Shown here: positions 27,404 through 36,282 of the stretch, piece after piece
Layout: each line of letters opens with the position of its first letter
How positions within the stretch are numbered: the stretch's first letter is position 1
Source: Hymenobacter canadensis
GTDB taxonomy: Bacteria; Bacteroidota; Bacteroidia; Cytophagales; Hymenobacteraceae
Assembly: GCF_027359925.1 (NCBI RefSeq)
Contig: NZ_CP114767.1
Location: 4,468,153 to 4,532,152, forward strand
Length of the DNA stretch: 64,000 nucleotides
Direction: 5' to 3'
The notes under the pieces: model-generated
Told to the model about the DNA's origin: nothing
What the model saw: the letters and a program-made list of their open reading frames with translations, nothing else
Database searches by the model: none
Made by a program: the position numbers and the translations under genes

Positions 27404-27495
27404 AGAACGTCATTTCGAGCGGAGCGAGGAATCTCGCTGGAGTAGTAATTCTACCAAACTAGCGAGATTCCTCGCTCTGCTCAGAATGACGTTCT
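27404..27495. repeat. Dispersed palindrome, family A
   Basis: The 35-base arms (27404-27438 and 27461-27495) begin AGAACGTCATT and end in GGAATCTCGCT; about 32 of 35 positions pair. It fills the gap between the convergent DUF4136 gene and the xdhC remnant. Confidence 0.9.
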
Positions 27496-27507
27496 GCTAT
27501 CAGCACC

Positions 27508-28085
27508 TCAACCGCCATTCCGCGCCTGAATCAGCTCGGCGGCTACGCTGATGGCTATTTCCTCGGGTGTGCGACTACGGATGGGCAGGCCGATGGGGGC
27601 ATGTATGCGGCTCAGCGCTGTTTCGTCGAAACTGGCGGCGCGCAGCTCTGCAGCAGGTGCGCTATTTTGGCCGTGCTGCCCATCAGGCTCAGGTAGCGCA
27701 CCGGGTGGTGCAGCGGCTGGCGCACCGCTACCGCGTCGGTCCGGTAGCCTACGATCATAATTATACTGGTGCGGGCCTGCCGGCACTTCGCGGGCCAGCT
27801 GTTCATAGGGCACCGTGCGGTTATGATGGGCGTAGTGGTTGCGGAGCTGGGTGGGCAGCCCGGGCCTATAGTAGAGCACGGTCAGGCCGAAATCCAGCGT
27901 GCTCATCACCCGCGACAGGGCCAGCGCCACGTGCCCGCCCCCCCCCCCCGATGGTGAGCTGGTCGTGGAAGCCCAGGCGCTCCACGTAGTGCCAGTCGGG
28001 GCCGGGGCGGTACTGGGTGTCGGCAGTGGCCGGCCGCCGGCTCAGTGGTCCGGGTGAGCTGGTCGTTGAGGAGAAATTCAAGCAT
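27508..28085 (-). pseudogene. XdhC family remnant with frameshifts
   Basis: XdhC/CoxI proteins insert the molybdenum cofactor into xanthine dehydrogenase-type enzymes. Here the pieces lie in different frames: MLEFLLNDQLTRTTE near the start at 28085, then DWHYVERLGFHDQLTIGGGG, then HVALALSRVMSTLDFGLTVL, then IIMIVGYRTDAVAVRQPLHH and YLSLMGSTAKIAHLL, and finally IHAPIGLPIRSRTPEEIAIS to the stop. Three or more frame changes occur, one at a run of 12 C at 27938-27949 (G on the coding strand) and others near 27790 and 27655. The N-terminal XdhC half with SGGCLE is missing. Sequencing error at the homopolymer is possible for one shift, not likely for all. No molybdoenzyme gene is nearby. Confidence 0.85.
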
Positions 28086-28302
28086 AATCGGGGGATTTTC
28101 TGGAGCTGGGCAGACAAGACACACAGGTTTAGCTGTTTTTATGGCCCTCAGCGCTCAGATCCTATACTACATTATCCATTGGATTAATGGTCCTGAAAGC
28201 CAATCAGGGCCATTGTCAGGGCGGCGCCGGGCCAATAGCGGGCAGGTGTGCAGCTAGGCCGAAACCCGGCTTTGGCCGGAGTCGTTATCTTGCCCAACCG
28301 GC

Positions 28303-29058
28303 ATGAACGTACACCTGCAGCAAATCCTCGACAATCCCCTGGCCGCGCTGGCCATTGTGGGCAATCTGGTCATCATCGAAAGCCTGCTTTCCGTGGACAA
28401 CGCGGCCGTACTGGCCACGATGGTCGGCGACCTGCCCAAGGAGCAGCGGCAGAAGGCCCTGCGCTACGGCATCATCGGGGCCTATGTGTTCCGGGGCGTG
28501 TGCATCCTGTTTGCCTCGTTCCTGATTGAGTTCTGGTACCTCAAGCCTCTTGGCGGCCTCTACCTGCTCTACTTGGCCTACGACCATTTCCGGGGCCACG
28601 CTGCTGCCGACGACGGCCCCGACAAGCGCCAGAGCTTGGTGTACCGCTACACGCTGGGGCTGCTGGGGCCGTTCTGGGCCACGGTGGCCCTGATTGAGCT
28701 GATGGATCTGGCCTTTTCCATCGACAACGTGTTTGCCGTGGTGGCCTTCACCGACAACCTGATTCTGATCTGTACCGGCGTGTTTATCGGCATTCTGGCC
28801 ATGCGGCTGGTGGCGCAGGCATTCGTGCTGCTGATGGCCAAATACCCGTTCCTCGAAACGGCCGCCTTCGTGGTTATTGCGCTGCTGGGTTTGAAGCTGC
28901 TGCTGTCGTTGGTGGAGCATTTCCAGCCGGAGTCCGCGTTCAGCCGCTTCCTGGGCAGCGAGGCCGCCGACGCTGGCCTGACCGTGCTGACGGTAGCTGT
29001 CTTTGCGGTGCCGCTGCTGGCGTCGTGGCTGAAAACCAAGCGTAGTATCCCGCGGTAG
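28303..29058 (+). CDS. TerC family integral membrane protein
   Basis: A 251-residue inner-membrane protein with about seven helices. Both halves carry the conserved acidic motif of the TerC/Alx family: ESLLSVDNAAVLATM early and DLAFSIDNVFAVVAF in the second half. Family members are linked to tellurite resistance and to metal (Mn) export that supports metalation of exported proteins. Which applies here is not shown. The gap 28086-28302 before it holds no gene. Confidence 0.9.
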   Translation: MNVHLQQILDNPLAALAIVGNLVIIESLLSVDNAAVLATMVGDLPKEQRQKALRYGIIGAYVFRGVCILFASFLIEFWYLKPLGGLYLLYLAYDHFRGHAAADDGPDKRQSLVYRYTLGLLGPFWATVALIELMDLAFSIDNVFAVVAFTDNLILICTGVFIGILAMRLVAQAFVLLMAKYPFLETAAFVVIALLGLKLLLSLVEHFQPESAFSRFLGSEAADAGLTVLTVAVFAVPLLASWLKTKRSIPR

Positions 29059-29090
29059 CCAACTGTTTTACAGCAGGAAGCTGTAAGAAC

Positions 29091-29198
29091 GATGTAGAGA
29101 CGCAATACTTTGCTTCTCGTCGTTGAACGATAACGACCACGCCGTTTGAACAAACAACATCAGCAACGACGAGACGCAAAGTATTGCGTCTCTACATC
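29091..29198. repeat. Long inverted repeat between convergent genes (family C)
   Basis: The 35-base arms (29091-29125 and 29164-29198) pair at 34 positions; the arm begins GATGTAGAGACGCAATACTT. It lies between terC and the downstream lipoprotein gene, next to a separate terminator. Confidence 0.9.
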
Positions 29199-29211
29199 TT
29201 TTACGGCTAAT

Positions 29212-29251
29212 GCAAACGGCCTGGTAGCTCATTAGCTACCAGGCCGTTTGC
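29212..29251. terminator. Bidirectional terminator
   Basis: Perfect 18-base arms (GCAAACGGCCTGGTAGCT at 29212-29229 and its complement at 29234-29251) with a 4-base loop between convergent genes. Confidence 0.8.
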
Positions 29252-29267
29252 TTAAGTCACGTTGCCG

Positions 29268-30185
29268 CTACCGGCGGCTGTTGGGCACGCGGAACTGCAC
29301 GCCCACGCTGGGCACGAACGTGAAGCCGCTGAGCTTGCCGGTGGCATTGTTGAGTAGCTGATAGGTGCCGTAGTTCTGGTAGTACACGCCCATCGAGGGC
29401 AGAAAGTACACGTAGCGGTAGCCAATTTTGGCGCTGGCAAACGCCCCGAACGAGTTGTAGCTCACGCGCTGCTCGGGCAGGCTGGGCACAATGCCGCTTG
29501 GGGTGTACACTCGGTCGGTGTTGAAGCCGTAGCGCAGGAAGGAGCGCGAGTATACCAGGCCGTAGGAAAACGCCCCGATTTCCTCTTCCGGCCCGAAGGA
29601 GTGGCTGATAACCAGCGGCACAATCAGGTCTTTGCGTGAGGCGCTGAAGCCCAGGACGTCGGAAATATTACTCAGGTACGGGATGCTCGGAAGCTTGGCG
29701 CGCTGGGTGGCAAACTGCAGCCCGATGCTGCCATACGTGGCGCCCGCCGCGCCCTGGGGCCGTTCCGGCGTGCCGGTGGGGCCCATAAACTGGTACATGG
29801 CATCGAAGATGTGCGAGCCGAAAGCGTACTTGTAGCCTACGTCGAATCGGTCGTAGATGCCGTAGCGCAGGTAGAGGTCGGGGGAGGCGCGCAGCGGGTC
29901 GAGGGTGTAGGCCAGGGCCGCCAGCTGCAGGTTGTCGATGGTGCGGGAGTAGCCGACGGTGTCTTTGTTGCCAACGGCTTCGGCGGCCGATTTCAGCGTG
30001 GCGCCCGTTTGGCTGATGGTTTCGGAGGCAATGTTGAACGACACGTTGCCGCCGCCCCGAAACTCGCCGCGCGGCGTCACCTTGCCAGTGCTGATGATGT
30101 TGCGCGGAGCCGAGCAAGACGCGGCCAGCAGCGACGTAGCGGCCGCCAGGGCCAGGGCAGGACGGGAAAAGGCAAGGCGTTTCAT
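29268..30185 (-). CDS. Outer-membrane lipoprotein, function unknown
   Basis: A 305-residue protein from the ATG at 30185 (MKRLAFSRPALALAAATSLLAASC); upstream in-frame codons lack signal features. The lipobox cysteine is at residue 24. The body reads as alternating strands (DLYLRYGIYDRFDVGYKYAF, YGLVYSRSFLRYG, GYRYVYFLPSMGVYYQ) and ends in VGVQFRVPNSRR, suggesting a small beta-barrel or barrel-like lipoprotein. Nothing shows its role. Confidence 0.72.
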   Translation of the reverse strand: MKRLAFSRPALALAAATSLLAASCSAPRNIISTGKVTPRGEFRGGGNVSFNIASETISQTGATLKSAAEAVGNKDTVGYSRTIDNLQLAALAYTLDPLRASPDLYLRYGIYDRFDVGYKYAFGSHIFDAMYQFMGPTGTPERPQGAAGATYGSIGLQFATQRAKLPSIPYLSNISDVLGFSASRKDLIVPLVISHSFGPEEEIGAFSYGLVYSRSFLRYGFNTDRVYTPSGIVPSLPEQRVSYNSFGAFASAKIGYRYVYFLPSMGVYYQNYGTYQLLNNATGKLSGFTFVPSVGVQFRVPNSRR

Positions 30186-30427
30186 ACGCAGGCAGAAGAA
30201 AGCAGATGAGGAGAGAAGCGGCGGCGCAACGGCCAAAACCGGGCCGAAAGTTAGGGACATGCGGGGTGCTCTGCCTGCCTCCCGCCAAAATAAGCCGGGC
30301 GCCACCCACCGGCCGTCGGAACGAAAACGCGCAGCGCATGGTATCTTCCCTGGCGAAAGCACTGCTGATTAAACCTATTGGTAGTTTGAGCATCAGCTAC
30401 TTGATGCCGCCTTTCGGCCTGCTGCCT

Positions 30428-30955
30428 ATGCCCCGACTCCTACTCATCCTTCTGCTGCTTTTGCTGCCACCGGTGCTGTGGGCCGGCGGGTCGCCACCGT
30501 TGGTGGCCACGGTCTACGTGTTTCTGGCCGACACCTGCCCCATCAGCCAGAACGCCACGCCTACGCTGCGGGCCCTGCACGCGGCGTACGGGCCGCGCGG
30601 CGTGCGGTTTGTGGGCGTGTTTCCGGCCCCGCAGATGCGCCCGGCCGACGTGGTACTGTTCCAAAAGCAGTACCCGCTGCCGTTTCTGCTGCGCCTCGAT
30701 GCCGGCCAGCAGCTCACGCGCCGCCTGGGCGCCCGCATCACGCCCGAAGTGGTAGTGCTGGCCCCCGACGAAGCCACCGTGCTCTACCAGGGCCGCATTG
30801 ATGATGCCTACGCCCGCCTGGGCCAGCGCCGCACCGTGGTGCAGCACCACGAGCTGCGCGACGCGCTGGCCGCCATCGTCAGCCGCCAGCCAGTGCCGGT
30901 GCCGCGCACTGAGGCCGTGGGCTGCTTTGTGGCCACGGGTCTGGGTAGCCGCTGA
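30428..30955 (+). CDS. Thioredoxin-like redoxin, exported
   Basis: A 175-residue protein from the ATG at 30428, which begins a strong signal peptide (MPRLLLILLLLLLPPVLWAG); another ATG at 30404 adds 8 residues. The fold is thioredoxin-like: VYVFLADTCPISQ carries a single active-site Cys (C-P-I-S, second Cys replaced by Ser), then VRFVGVFPA, and RITPEVVVLAP with the cis-Pro. A second Cys is in the C-terminal AVGCFV, as in redoxins found beside or fused to copper-monooxygenase-like proteins. The next gene, 46 bases downstream, is just such a protein, so the two are likely co-transcribed and work together. Confidence 0.82.
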   Translation: MPRLLLILLLLLLPPVLWAGGSPPLVATVYVFLADTCPISQNATPTLRALHAAYGPRGVRFVGVFPAPQMRPADVVLFQKQYPLPFLLRLDAGQQLTRRLGARITPEVVVLAPDEATVLYQGRIDDAYARLGQRRTVVQHHELRDALAAIVSRQPVPVPRTEAVGCFVATGLGSR

Positions 30956-31001
30956 ACCCTATCCTGAAAAATTTGCCTATCCGAAACCCGTACCATTTCC
31001 T

Positions 31002-32567
31002 ATGAAACACCTTGTACGCCTTGCGCTGCTGCTGTTCGCCGGCCCGGCGCTGGCCCAGCAGCCGCAGCTCACATTCAGCGAGCATATTGCGCCCATCATC
31101 TACCAGCACTGCACGTCCTGCCACCGCACCGGCGAGGTGGCGCCGTTTCCGCTGGTCAGCTACCAGGATGTCGTCAGCCACGCGCCCACTATTAAGTTCG
31201 TGACGGGCATCCGGTATATGCCGCCCTGGAAGGCCGACCCTAACTATTCGCACTTCCTCGACGAAAACACGCTCACGGACACCGAAATCCAGAAAATCCG
31301 GGAGTGGGTAGATGGCGGTATGGCCCGCGGCAACCCGGCCCTGGAACCGGCGCTGCCCACGTTTCCGGCCGGCTCGCAACTGGGCACGCCCGATTTGGTG
31401 GTGCCGATGGCCCAGAAGTTCACCCACCAGGGCAACCTGCAGGATTTGTACCGGGTGTTTGTGCTGCCCACCCGCCTGCCCGCCGGCCGCGACGTGGCGG
31501 CCGTGGAGTTCCGGGCCGGCAACAAGCGCATCACCCACCACGCCATCATCGGCATGGACACCACGCAGCGTGCCCAGGTGCTGGATGCCCAGGACCCTGG
31601 CTACGGCTACACGCGCTTCGGGGGCTTCGGCTTTTCGGCTACCGAGGAGAACTGGGCCGGCTGGGTGCCGGGCTCCACGGCCCGCTATTTCCCCAACGGG
31701 CTGGGCAAAAAGCTGCCCCGCAACGCCAGCATCCTTGTGCAGGTGCACTACGGCCCCACGGCCCTCACCCAAACCGACTCGTCGGTGGTGAACGTGTTTT
31801 TCAGCCGCCAGCCGGTGCAGCGCTACGTCCAGACGTTCCCGTTGTCGCCGCTCAATCTCACCAACGGGCCGTTCATCATCCCGGCCGGGCAGGTGAAAAC
31901 CTTCCACGCCGAGCTGCAGGTTCCCGTAGATGTAAGCCTGGTGAGCGTGCTGCCCCACGCGCATCTGCTGGGCAAGAAGTGGCGTATCTGGGCCGTGAAG
32001 CCTTCCGGCGACACCATCCGCATCATCAAAATCAACGACTGGGACTTCAACTGGCAGGGCGCCTACCGCTTCCCGCGCCTGCTCAAAATCCCGGCCGGCT
32101 CGCGCCTCATGGCCGACGCCACCTACGACAACACCGCCAACAACCCCCGCAACCCGTTCTCGCCGCCCCAAACCGTGCAATGGGGCGAACAAACCACGGC
32201 CGAAATGCTGCTGGCCTACCTCGACGTGGTGCCCTACCGCCCCGGCGACGAGAACATCGTGCTCAGCAACCAGTCGGCGCAGGAACTGCTGCGGCGGCCC
32301 GAGGCGCGGCTGTATCCGGTGTATCCGAATCCGGCCGCAGCCGGCGTGGTTTCCATCGGCTTCAGTTTGCCTGATGCCGCGGCCGTTTCGGTGCTGCTGA
32401 CCGATGCGCAGGGCCGCGTAGTACGCCAGCCGGCCCAAGGTCAGCGCTACGCCGGCGGCACCCACACGCTGGAGCTGCCCACTACCGGCCTGGCCGCCGG
32501 CCTCTATCTGGTGAAGCTGCAAACGCCCGATTTCACCCAGACCCAGAAGCTGGTACTGCTCAAATAA
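31002..32567 (+). CDS. Cytochrome c / copper type II monooxygenase-like protein with T9SS sorting domain
   Basis: A 521-residue secreted protein from the ATG at 31002 (MKHLVRLALLLFAGPALA). A heme c motif CTSCH lies at residues 37-41. The central part resembles the peptidylglycine hydroxylating monooxygenase fold, with all six expected copper ligands: His179, His180 (THHAI), His249 (QVHYG), His319, His321 (PHAHLLG) and Met402 (AEMLLAY). The last ~80 residues form a type A T9SS sorting domain (YPVYPNPAAAGVVSIGF to GLYLVKLQ). It would oxidise an unknown substrate at the cell surface, with electrons from the heme or the neighbouring redoxin. This is inferred from domain order. Confidence 0.88.
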   Translation: MKHLVRLALLLFAGPALAQQPQLTFSEHIAPIIYQHCTSCHRTGEVAPFPLVSYQDVVSHAPTIKFVTGIRYMPPWKADPNYSHFLDENTLTDTEIQKIREWVDGGMARGNPALEPALPTFPAGSQLGTPDLVVPMAQKFTHQGNLQDLYRVFVLPTRLPAGRDVAAVEFRAGNKRITHHAIIGMDTTQRAQVLDAQDPGYGYTRFGGFGFSATEENWAGWVPGSTARYFPNGLGKKLPRNASILVQVHYGPTALTQTDSSVVNVFFSRQPVQRYVQTFPLSPLNLTNGPFIIPAGQVKTFHAELQVPVDVSLVSVLPHAHLLGKKWRIWAVKPSGDTIRIIKINDWDFNWQGAYRFPRLLKIPAGSRLMADATYDNTANNPRNPFSPPQTVQWGEQTTAEMLLAYLDVVPYRPGDENIVLSNQSAQELLRRPEARLYPVYPNPAAAGVVSIGFSLPDAAAVSVLLTDAQGRVVRQPAQGQRYAGGTHTLELPTTGLAAGLYLVKLQTPDFTQTQKLVLLK

Positions 32568-32593
32568 CCGCCATTCTGGTGCTGTATCTTTTC

Positions 32594-32636
32594 TAACGCA
32601 ACAAGCTCTGCCAATCGGCAGAGCTTGTTGCGTTAC
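32594..32636 (+). terminator. Hairpin terminator
   Basis: Perfect 19-base arms (TAACGCAACAAGCTCTGCC at 32594-32612; complement at 32618-32636) after the monooxygenase-like gene. A second weaker inverted pair (GGCTCTTTGC at 32655 and its complement at 32726) follows in the same gap. Confidence 0.75.
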
Positions 32637-32808
32637 AGACCGAAGCGGGGGTACGGCTCTTTGCGGGCGTGGTGGCACCGTCGTTGCATACGGCTGCCTG
32701 GTCTCATGGCGGTGGCACTACGGCTGCAAAGAGCCAGGATACGCCTGCGTATTGGTTCGTCGGCAGGTTTTTATTCCGCACTTTTAGCGCTCAATTCCTG
32801 ACGACCCA

Positions 32809-33861
32809 ATGAACATACTATACGGAGTGCCCGGCGAGGGGATGGGCCACGCCACCCGCAGCAAGGTGGTTATTGCGCATCTGCTGGCACAGGGGCACGA
32901 GGTGAGCGTGGTGAGCAGCAGCCGCGCATACCAGCTGCTGGCGCACACGTTTCCGGGCCGGGTGCACGAAATCCGGGGCTTCCATCTGGCCTACAAGGAT
33001 GTGGTGGTGAGCAAGGCCCGCACCGCCGCCCTCACCCTGCGCAACGCGCCCGACAGCCTGCTCACCAACTTCCGTCGCTACCGCAACCTGCCCGGCGCCG
33101 ACCAGTTCGACTGCGTGATTTCAGACTTCGAGTCGTTCAGCTACCTGTTTGCCCGCTGGAAGCAGCTGCCGGTTATCAGCATCGACAACATGCAGATTAT
33201 CAGCCGGGCGCGGCTGGATGTGGCGGTGCCGGCCGGGGAGAGGGGCAACTTCGAGGTTGCGCGCGGCATTGTGCGGGCCAAACTGCCGCGCAGCCACCAT
33301 TACTTTGTCAGCACGTTCTTCCCGCTGCCGGTGGTGCGGCCGGCCACCACGCTGGTGCCGCCCATCATCCGGCCCGAGATTCTGGCAGCGCGCCCCACAG
33401 CCGGCGCACACGTGCTGGTGTACCAATCGGCCACCACGCAGCAGGGGCTGGTGCCGCTGCTGCAGGCGCTGCCGGGGCAGGAGTTTCGGGTGTACGGCTT
33501 CAACAAAGAGGAAAGCCACGGCAACGTGCAGCTCAAGGCCTTCAGCGAACAGGGCTTCATCGAGGACCTGGCCTCGGCCCGCGCCGTCGTCACCAATGGG
33601 GGCTTCTCGCTGATCAGCGAAGCGGTGTACCTGCACAAGCCCATCTGCGCCGTGCCCATCCCCGTGCAGTTCGAGCAGTTCCTCAACGCCGCCCAAGTGC
33701 AGAAGCTGGGCTACGGCCGCCACTTCGAAACCCTGACCCCCGACAACCTGAAAGCATTTCTCTACGACCTGTCCGGCTTTGAGGCGGCCCTAGGCGCATA
33801 CAAGCAGGATGGCAACCAGGAGCTGTTCCGGCAGCTGGATGAAGCACTGGCGGGGCTGTAA
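32809..33861 (+). CDS. GT-B glycosyltransferase, MJ1255/VC2487-like
   Basis: A 350-residue cytoplasmic enzyme. The start MNILYGVPGEGMGHATRS is the acceptor-domain glycine motif of GT-B enzymes of this type. DCVISDFESFSYLFARW follows in the N-terminal domain. The C-terminal donor domain has AHVLVYQS, FIEDLASARAVVTNGGFSLISEAVYLHKPICAVPI and EQFLNAAQVQKLGYG, the pattern of family 28-like C-termini. The sugar and acceptor are unknown. No neighbouring sugar genes occur here, so it may act alone on a lipid or pigment. Confidence 0.83.
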   Translation: MNILYGVPGEGMGHATRSKVVIAHLLAQGHEVSVVSSSRAYQLLAHTFPGRVHEIRGFHLAYKDVVVSKARTAALTLRNAPDSLLTNFRRYRNLPGADQFDCVISDFESFSYLFARWKQLPVISIDNMQIISRARLDVAVPAGERGNFEVARGIVRAKLPRSHHYFVSTFFPLPVVRPATTLVPPIIRPEILAARPTAGAHVLVYQSATTQQGLVPLLQALPGQEFRVYGFNKEESHGNVQLKAFSEQGFIEDLASARAVVTNGGFSLISEAVYLHKPICAVPIPVQFEQFLNAAQVQKLGYGRHFETLTPDNLKAFLYDLSGFEAALGAYKQDGNQELFRQLDEALAGL

Positions 33862-33868
33862 ACGAAAA

Positions 33869-33970
33869 GAACGTCATTCCGAGCTTGCCGAGGAATCTCG
33901 CGAGCTGACGTTGTAATACTACATGATTACTACGCTAGCGAGATTCCTCGGCAAGCTCGGAATGACGTTC
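33869..33970. repeat. Dispersed palindrome, family A, perfect arms
   Basis: The 33-base arms (33869-33901 and 33938-33970) are fully complementary; they begin GAACGTCATTCCGAGCTTG. It lies between the convergent glycosyltransferase and FAD oxidase genes. Confidence 0.92.
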
Positions 33971-34001
33971 CAAACCAAGGCTTAGCTCTGCTCCCGATAT
34001 A

Positions 34002-35423
34002 TTAGAAGATCTTGCCGGGATTCAGGATGCCGTGGGGGTCGAATACGCGCTTGATGCCGCGCATCAGCTCCAGGTTGGTATCGGGCAGGGCAATGCCGAT
34101 GTAGCCTTTCTGCACCAGCCCGATGCCATGCTCGCCGGAGATGGTGCCGCCCAGCTTCACGCACAGCTCGAAGATTTCGGTGATGGGCTGGCGCAGGCCC
34201 ACGTTCCACATCTCGTCGTCCAGGTCGCCGCGGATTATGTTGACGTGCAGATTGCCGTCGCCGGCGTGGCCGTAGCAGACGCTCTTGAAGCCATAGCGCG
34301 CGCCGATTTCCTTGACGCCGCTCAACAGCGTGGGCAGCTCGGCGCGGGGCACCACGGTGTCTTCTTCCTTATACACGGAGTTGTAGCGCACCGAATTGCC
34401 GATGTTGCGCCGGATGCGCCAGAGCTCGTCTTTCTGGGTGGCGTTGTCGGCCAGCAGGATTTCGTCTACGTCGTAGTGTTCCAGCACGCCGTACACCTGC
34501 TCGGCCTCCTTATAAAGCTCGTCCAGATCCTGCCCGTCCAGCTCGATGAGCAGGTGGGCCGCAATATCCTCGGGCAGCGTGAGCGAAATCTTCAGGTACT
34601 CCGACGACCAGGCAATGGCCTCGCGCTCCATGAACTCCATGCCCGACGGGATGATGCCCGCCCGGAATACGGCCGACACGGCCTCGGCGGCCTGCGTCAC
34701 CTGCCGGAAAGGTACCAGCATCAAAATGTTGTGCTTGGGGTAGGGGAGGAGGCGGAACACCACTTTCGTGATGATGCCCAGCGTGCCCTCCGAGCCCACC
34801 ATAAGCTGGGTGAGGTTGTAGCCGGTGGAGTTTTTGAGGGTGTTGGCGGCGGTCCAGATGATGTCGCCGGTGGGCAGCACCACCTGCAGGTTCAGCACGT
34901 AGTCGCGGGTGGTGCCGTATTTCACGGCTTTGGGGCCGCCGCTGCTGTGGGCCAGGTTGCCGCCCAGAAAGCAGCTGCCCTTGCTGGCCGGGTCGGGCGG
35001 ATAGAACAGGCCCACCGCCTGCACCGCCTGCTGAAACGCCTCATTCACCACGCCCGGCTCCACGGTGGCCTGCAGGTTGCGCTCATCAATCTGGATGATC
35101 TGGTTGAGCCGCTCGGTGCTCAGCACCACGCCGTGGTGGATGGGCAGCGCGCCCCCGCTCAGGCCGGTGCCCGCGCCGCGTGGTGTCACCGGAATGTGGT
35201 GCTGATGGCAGAGGCGCACAATCTGACTAATCTCTTCGGCGTTAGCCGGGCGCAGCACCACGTCGGGGGCAAAGTGCAAGTCCTCGGTATGGTCGCGGCC
35301 GTAGTCGGCGTAGGTGTCGGCGGTGGCGGCAGCTTCGGCACGCTGGGCCGTGAGGACATGCTGCGGGCCCACAATGGCCTCGAAGGCGACGAGCAGCTCG
35401 GGGGTGAGGGAGTTGAAATCCAT
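34002..35423 (-). CDS. FAD-linked oxidase, GlcD/D-lactate dehydrogenase type
   Basis: A 473-residue cytoplasmic flavoenzyme from the ATG at 35423 (MDFNSLTPELLVAF). The FAD-binding (PCMH) domain contains PVTPRGAGTGLSGGALP, then VEPGVVNEAFQQAV and GGNLAHSSGGPKAVKYG. The C-terminal FAD-oxidase domain has VCYGHAGDGNLHVNI and GGTISGEHGIGLVQKGYI, ending in DPHGILNPGKIF. These are the marks of the D-2-hydroxyacid dehydrogenase/glycolate oxidase subunit GlcD family. The natural substrate (glycolate, D-lactate or other) cannot be read from sequence. Confidence 0.93.
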   Translation of the reverse strand: MDFNSLTPELLVAFEAIVGPQHVLTAQRAEAAATADTYADYGRDHTEDLHFAPDVVLRPANAEEISQIVRLCHQHHIPVTPRGAGTGLSGGALPIHHGVVLSTERLNQIIQIDERNLQATVEPGVVNEAFQQAVQAVGLFYPPDPASKGSCFLGGNLAHSSGGPKAVKYGTTRDYVLNLQVVLPTGDIIWTAANTLKNSTGYNLTQLMVGSEGTLGIITKVVFRLLPYPKHNILMLVPFRQVTQAAEAVSAVFRAGIIPSGMEFMEREAIAWSSEYLKISLTLPEDIAAHLLIELDGQDLDELYKEAEQVYGVLEHYDVDEILLADNATQKDELWRIRRNIGNSVRYNSVYKEEDTVVPRAELPTLLSGVKEIGARYGFKSVCYGHAGDGNLHVNIIRGDLDDEMWNVGLRQPITEIFELCVKLGGTISGEHGIGLVQKGYIGIALPDTNLELMRGIKRVFDPHGILNPGKIF

Positions 35424-35465
35424 ATATAGAAACGCCAAATGGCTGTTTTGCCTATCTTTGACCCA

Positions 35466-36134
35466 ATGCGGGACCCTGGAACGAAGGTACAGTATACGAC
35501 GCACAGACGCGTCTGGTGGCCACTGTTGATGATGGCGCTGGTGGGCTGGCTGGCGGGCTGCAGCGCCCCCAAGAAAGTAAACTACCGCAACGGCCGCTAC
35601 CACTCGGCGCGCGACATGGCCCGCATCAAAGCCGAGGAGCGCCGCCGCGGCAGCCGGCCGGTGGCAAAATCCAAAGCAAAAACCACCACGCCTGCCGGCA
35701 AGGCCAAAATCGTGACCAAGAACCGCAGCACGCCGGCCAACGCCAGCCGCGCCATCGTCACGGTTATCGAAACGGCCCGCTCGTTTCAGGGCACTCCTTA
35801 TAAGTACGGCGGCACCTCGCGCCTGGGCATGGATTGCTCGGGCTTGCTCTACAATTCTTTTGCCGCCATCGACGTGGCCATTCCGCGCTCCAGCAACGAG
35901 CAGGCCGTGTGGGGCACGCCCGTAAAGCCCCAGGATCTGAAGGCCGGGGATTTGGTATTTTTCGGGGCCTCGCCGGGCAGCTCCACCATCACGCACGTGG
36001 GCCTCGTGACGGAAGCCACGCCGGAAGGCGTGCAGTTTATTCACGCATCCAGTTCGTCGGGAGTAGTGGAAAATAGCCTGGAAACCGACTACTACTTAAG
36101 TCGCTACATCAAAGCAGTACGGCCGGTATTGTAG
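35466..36134 (+). CDS. NlpC/P60 family lipoprotein (cell-wall peptidase)
   Basis: A 222-residue protein; the ATG at 35466 is chosen, though another at 35439 is in frame. A lipoprotein signal (RRVWWPLLMMALVGWLAGC) is followed by a basic Lys/Arg-rich linker. The C-terminal ~120 residues form the C40 domain with the catalytic Cys in RLGMDCSGLLYNSF and His in STITHVGLV, followed by FIHASSS. It should cleave peptidoglycan stem peptides at an anchored site. A TATCTTTG box lies at 35453-35460, too close for a normal leader. It is divergent from the FAD oxidase. Confidence 0.9.
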   Translation: MRDPGTKVQYTTHRRVWWPLLMMALVGWLAGCSAPKKVNYRNGRYHSARDMARIKAEERRRGSRPVAKSKAKTTTPAGKAKIVTKNRSTPANASRAIVTVIETARSFQGTPYKYGGTSRLGMDCSGLLYNSFAAIDVAIPRSSNEQAVWGTPVKPQDLKAGDLVFFGASPGSSTITHVGLVTEATPEGVQFIHASSSSGVVENSLETDYYLSRYIKAVRPVL

Positions 36135-36227
36135 AAATTCCCAGCTACCTTTGTCTTGGCAAAACGAACTTTTTTCCAGGTTGTGAATCATAACGATTCA
36201 ATAATGGAATTCTAGCGGTTATAACCG

Positions 36228-36235
36228 TATTTTTG
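36228..36235 (+). promoter_or_regulatory. -7-like box for the TonB receptor
   Basis: TATTTTTG fits TAnnTTTG and lies 47 bases upstream of the ATG in an AT-rich gap; no clear TTG at the -33 distance. Confidence 0.35.
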
Positions 36236-36282
36236 CGCCGGATTTAAGACGCTCCCCTCTTTTCTCACCAATACCCCCTTTT

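Noticed and set aside
30879..32678. Minus-strand open frame of 599 codons opposite the cytochrome/monooxygenase-like gene
   Set aside because: Antisense shadow; the plus strand carries heme, copper and T9SS motifs.
34032..35429. Plus-strand open frame opposite the FAD oxidase
   Set aside because: Val/Gly/His-rich antisense translation; the minus strand has all GlcD motifs.
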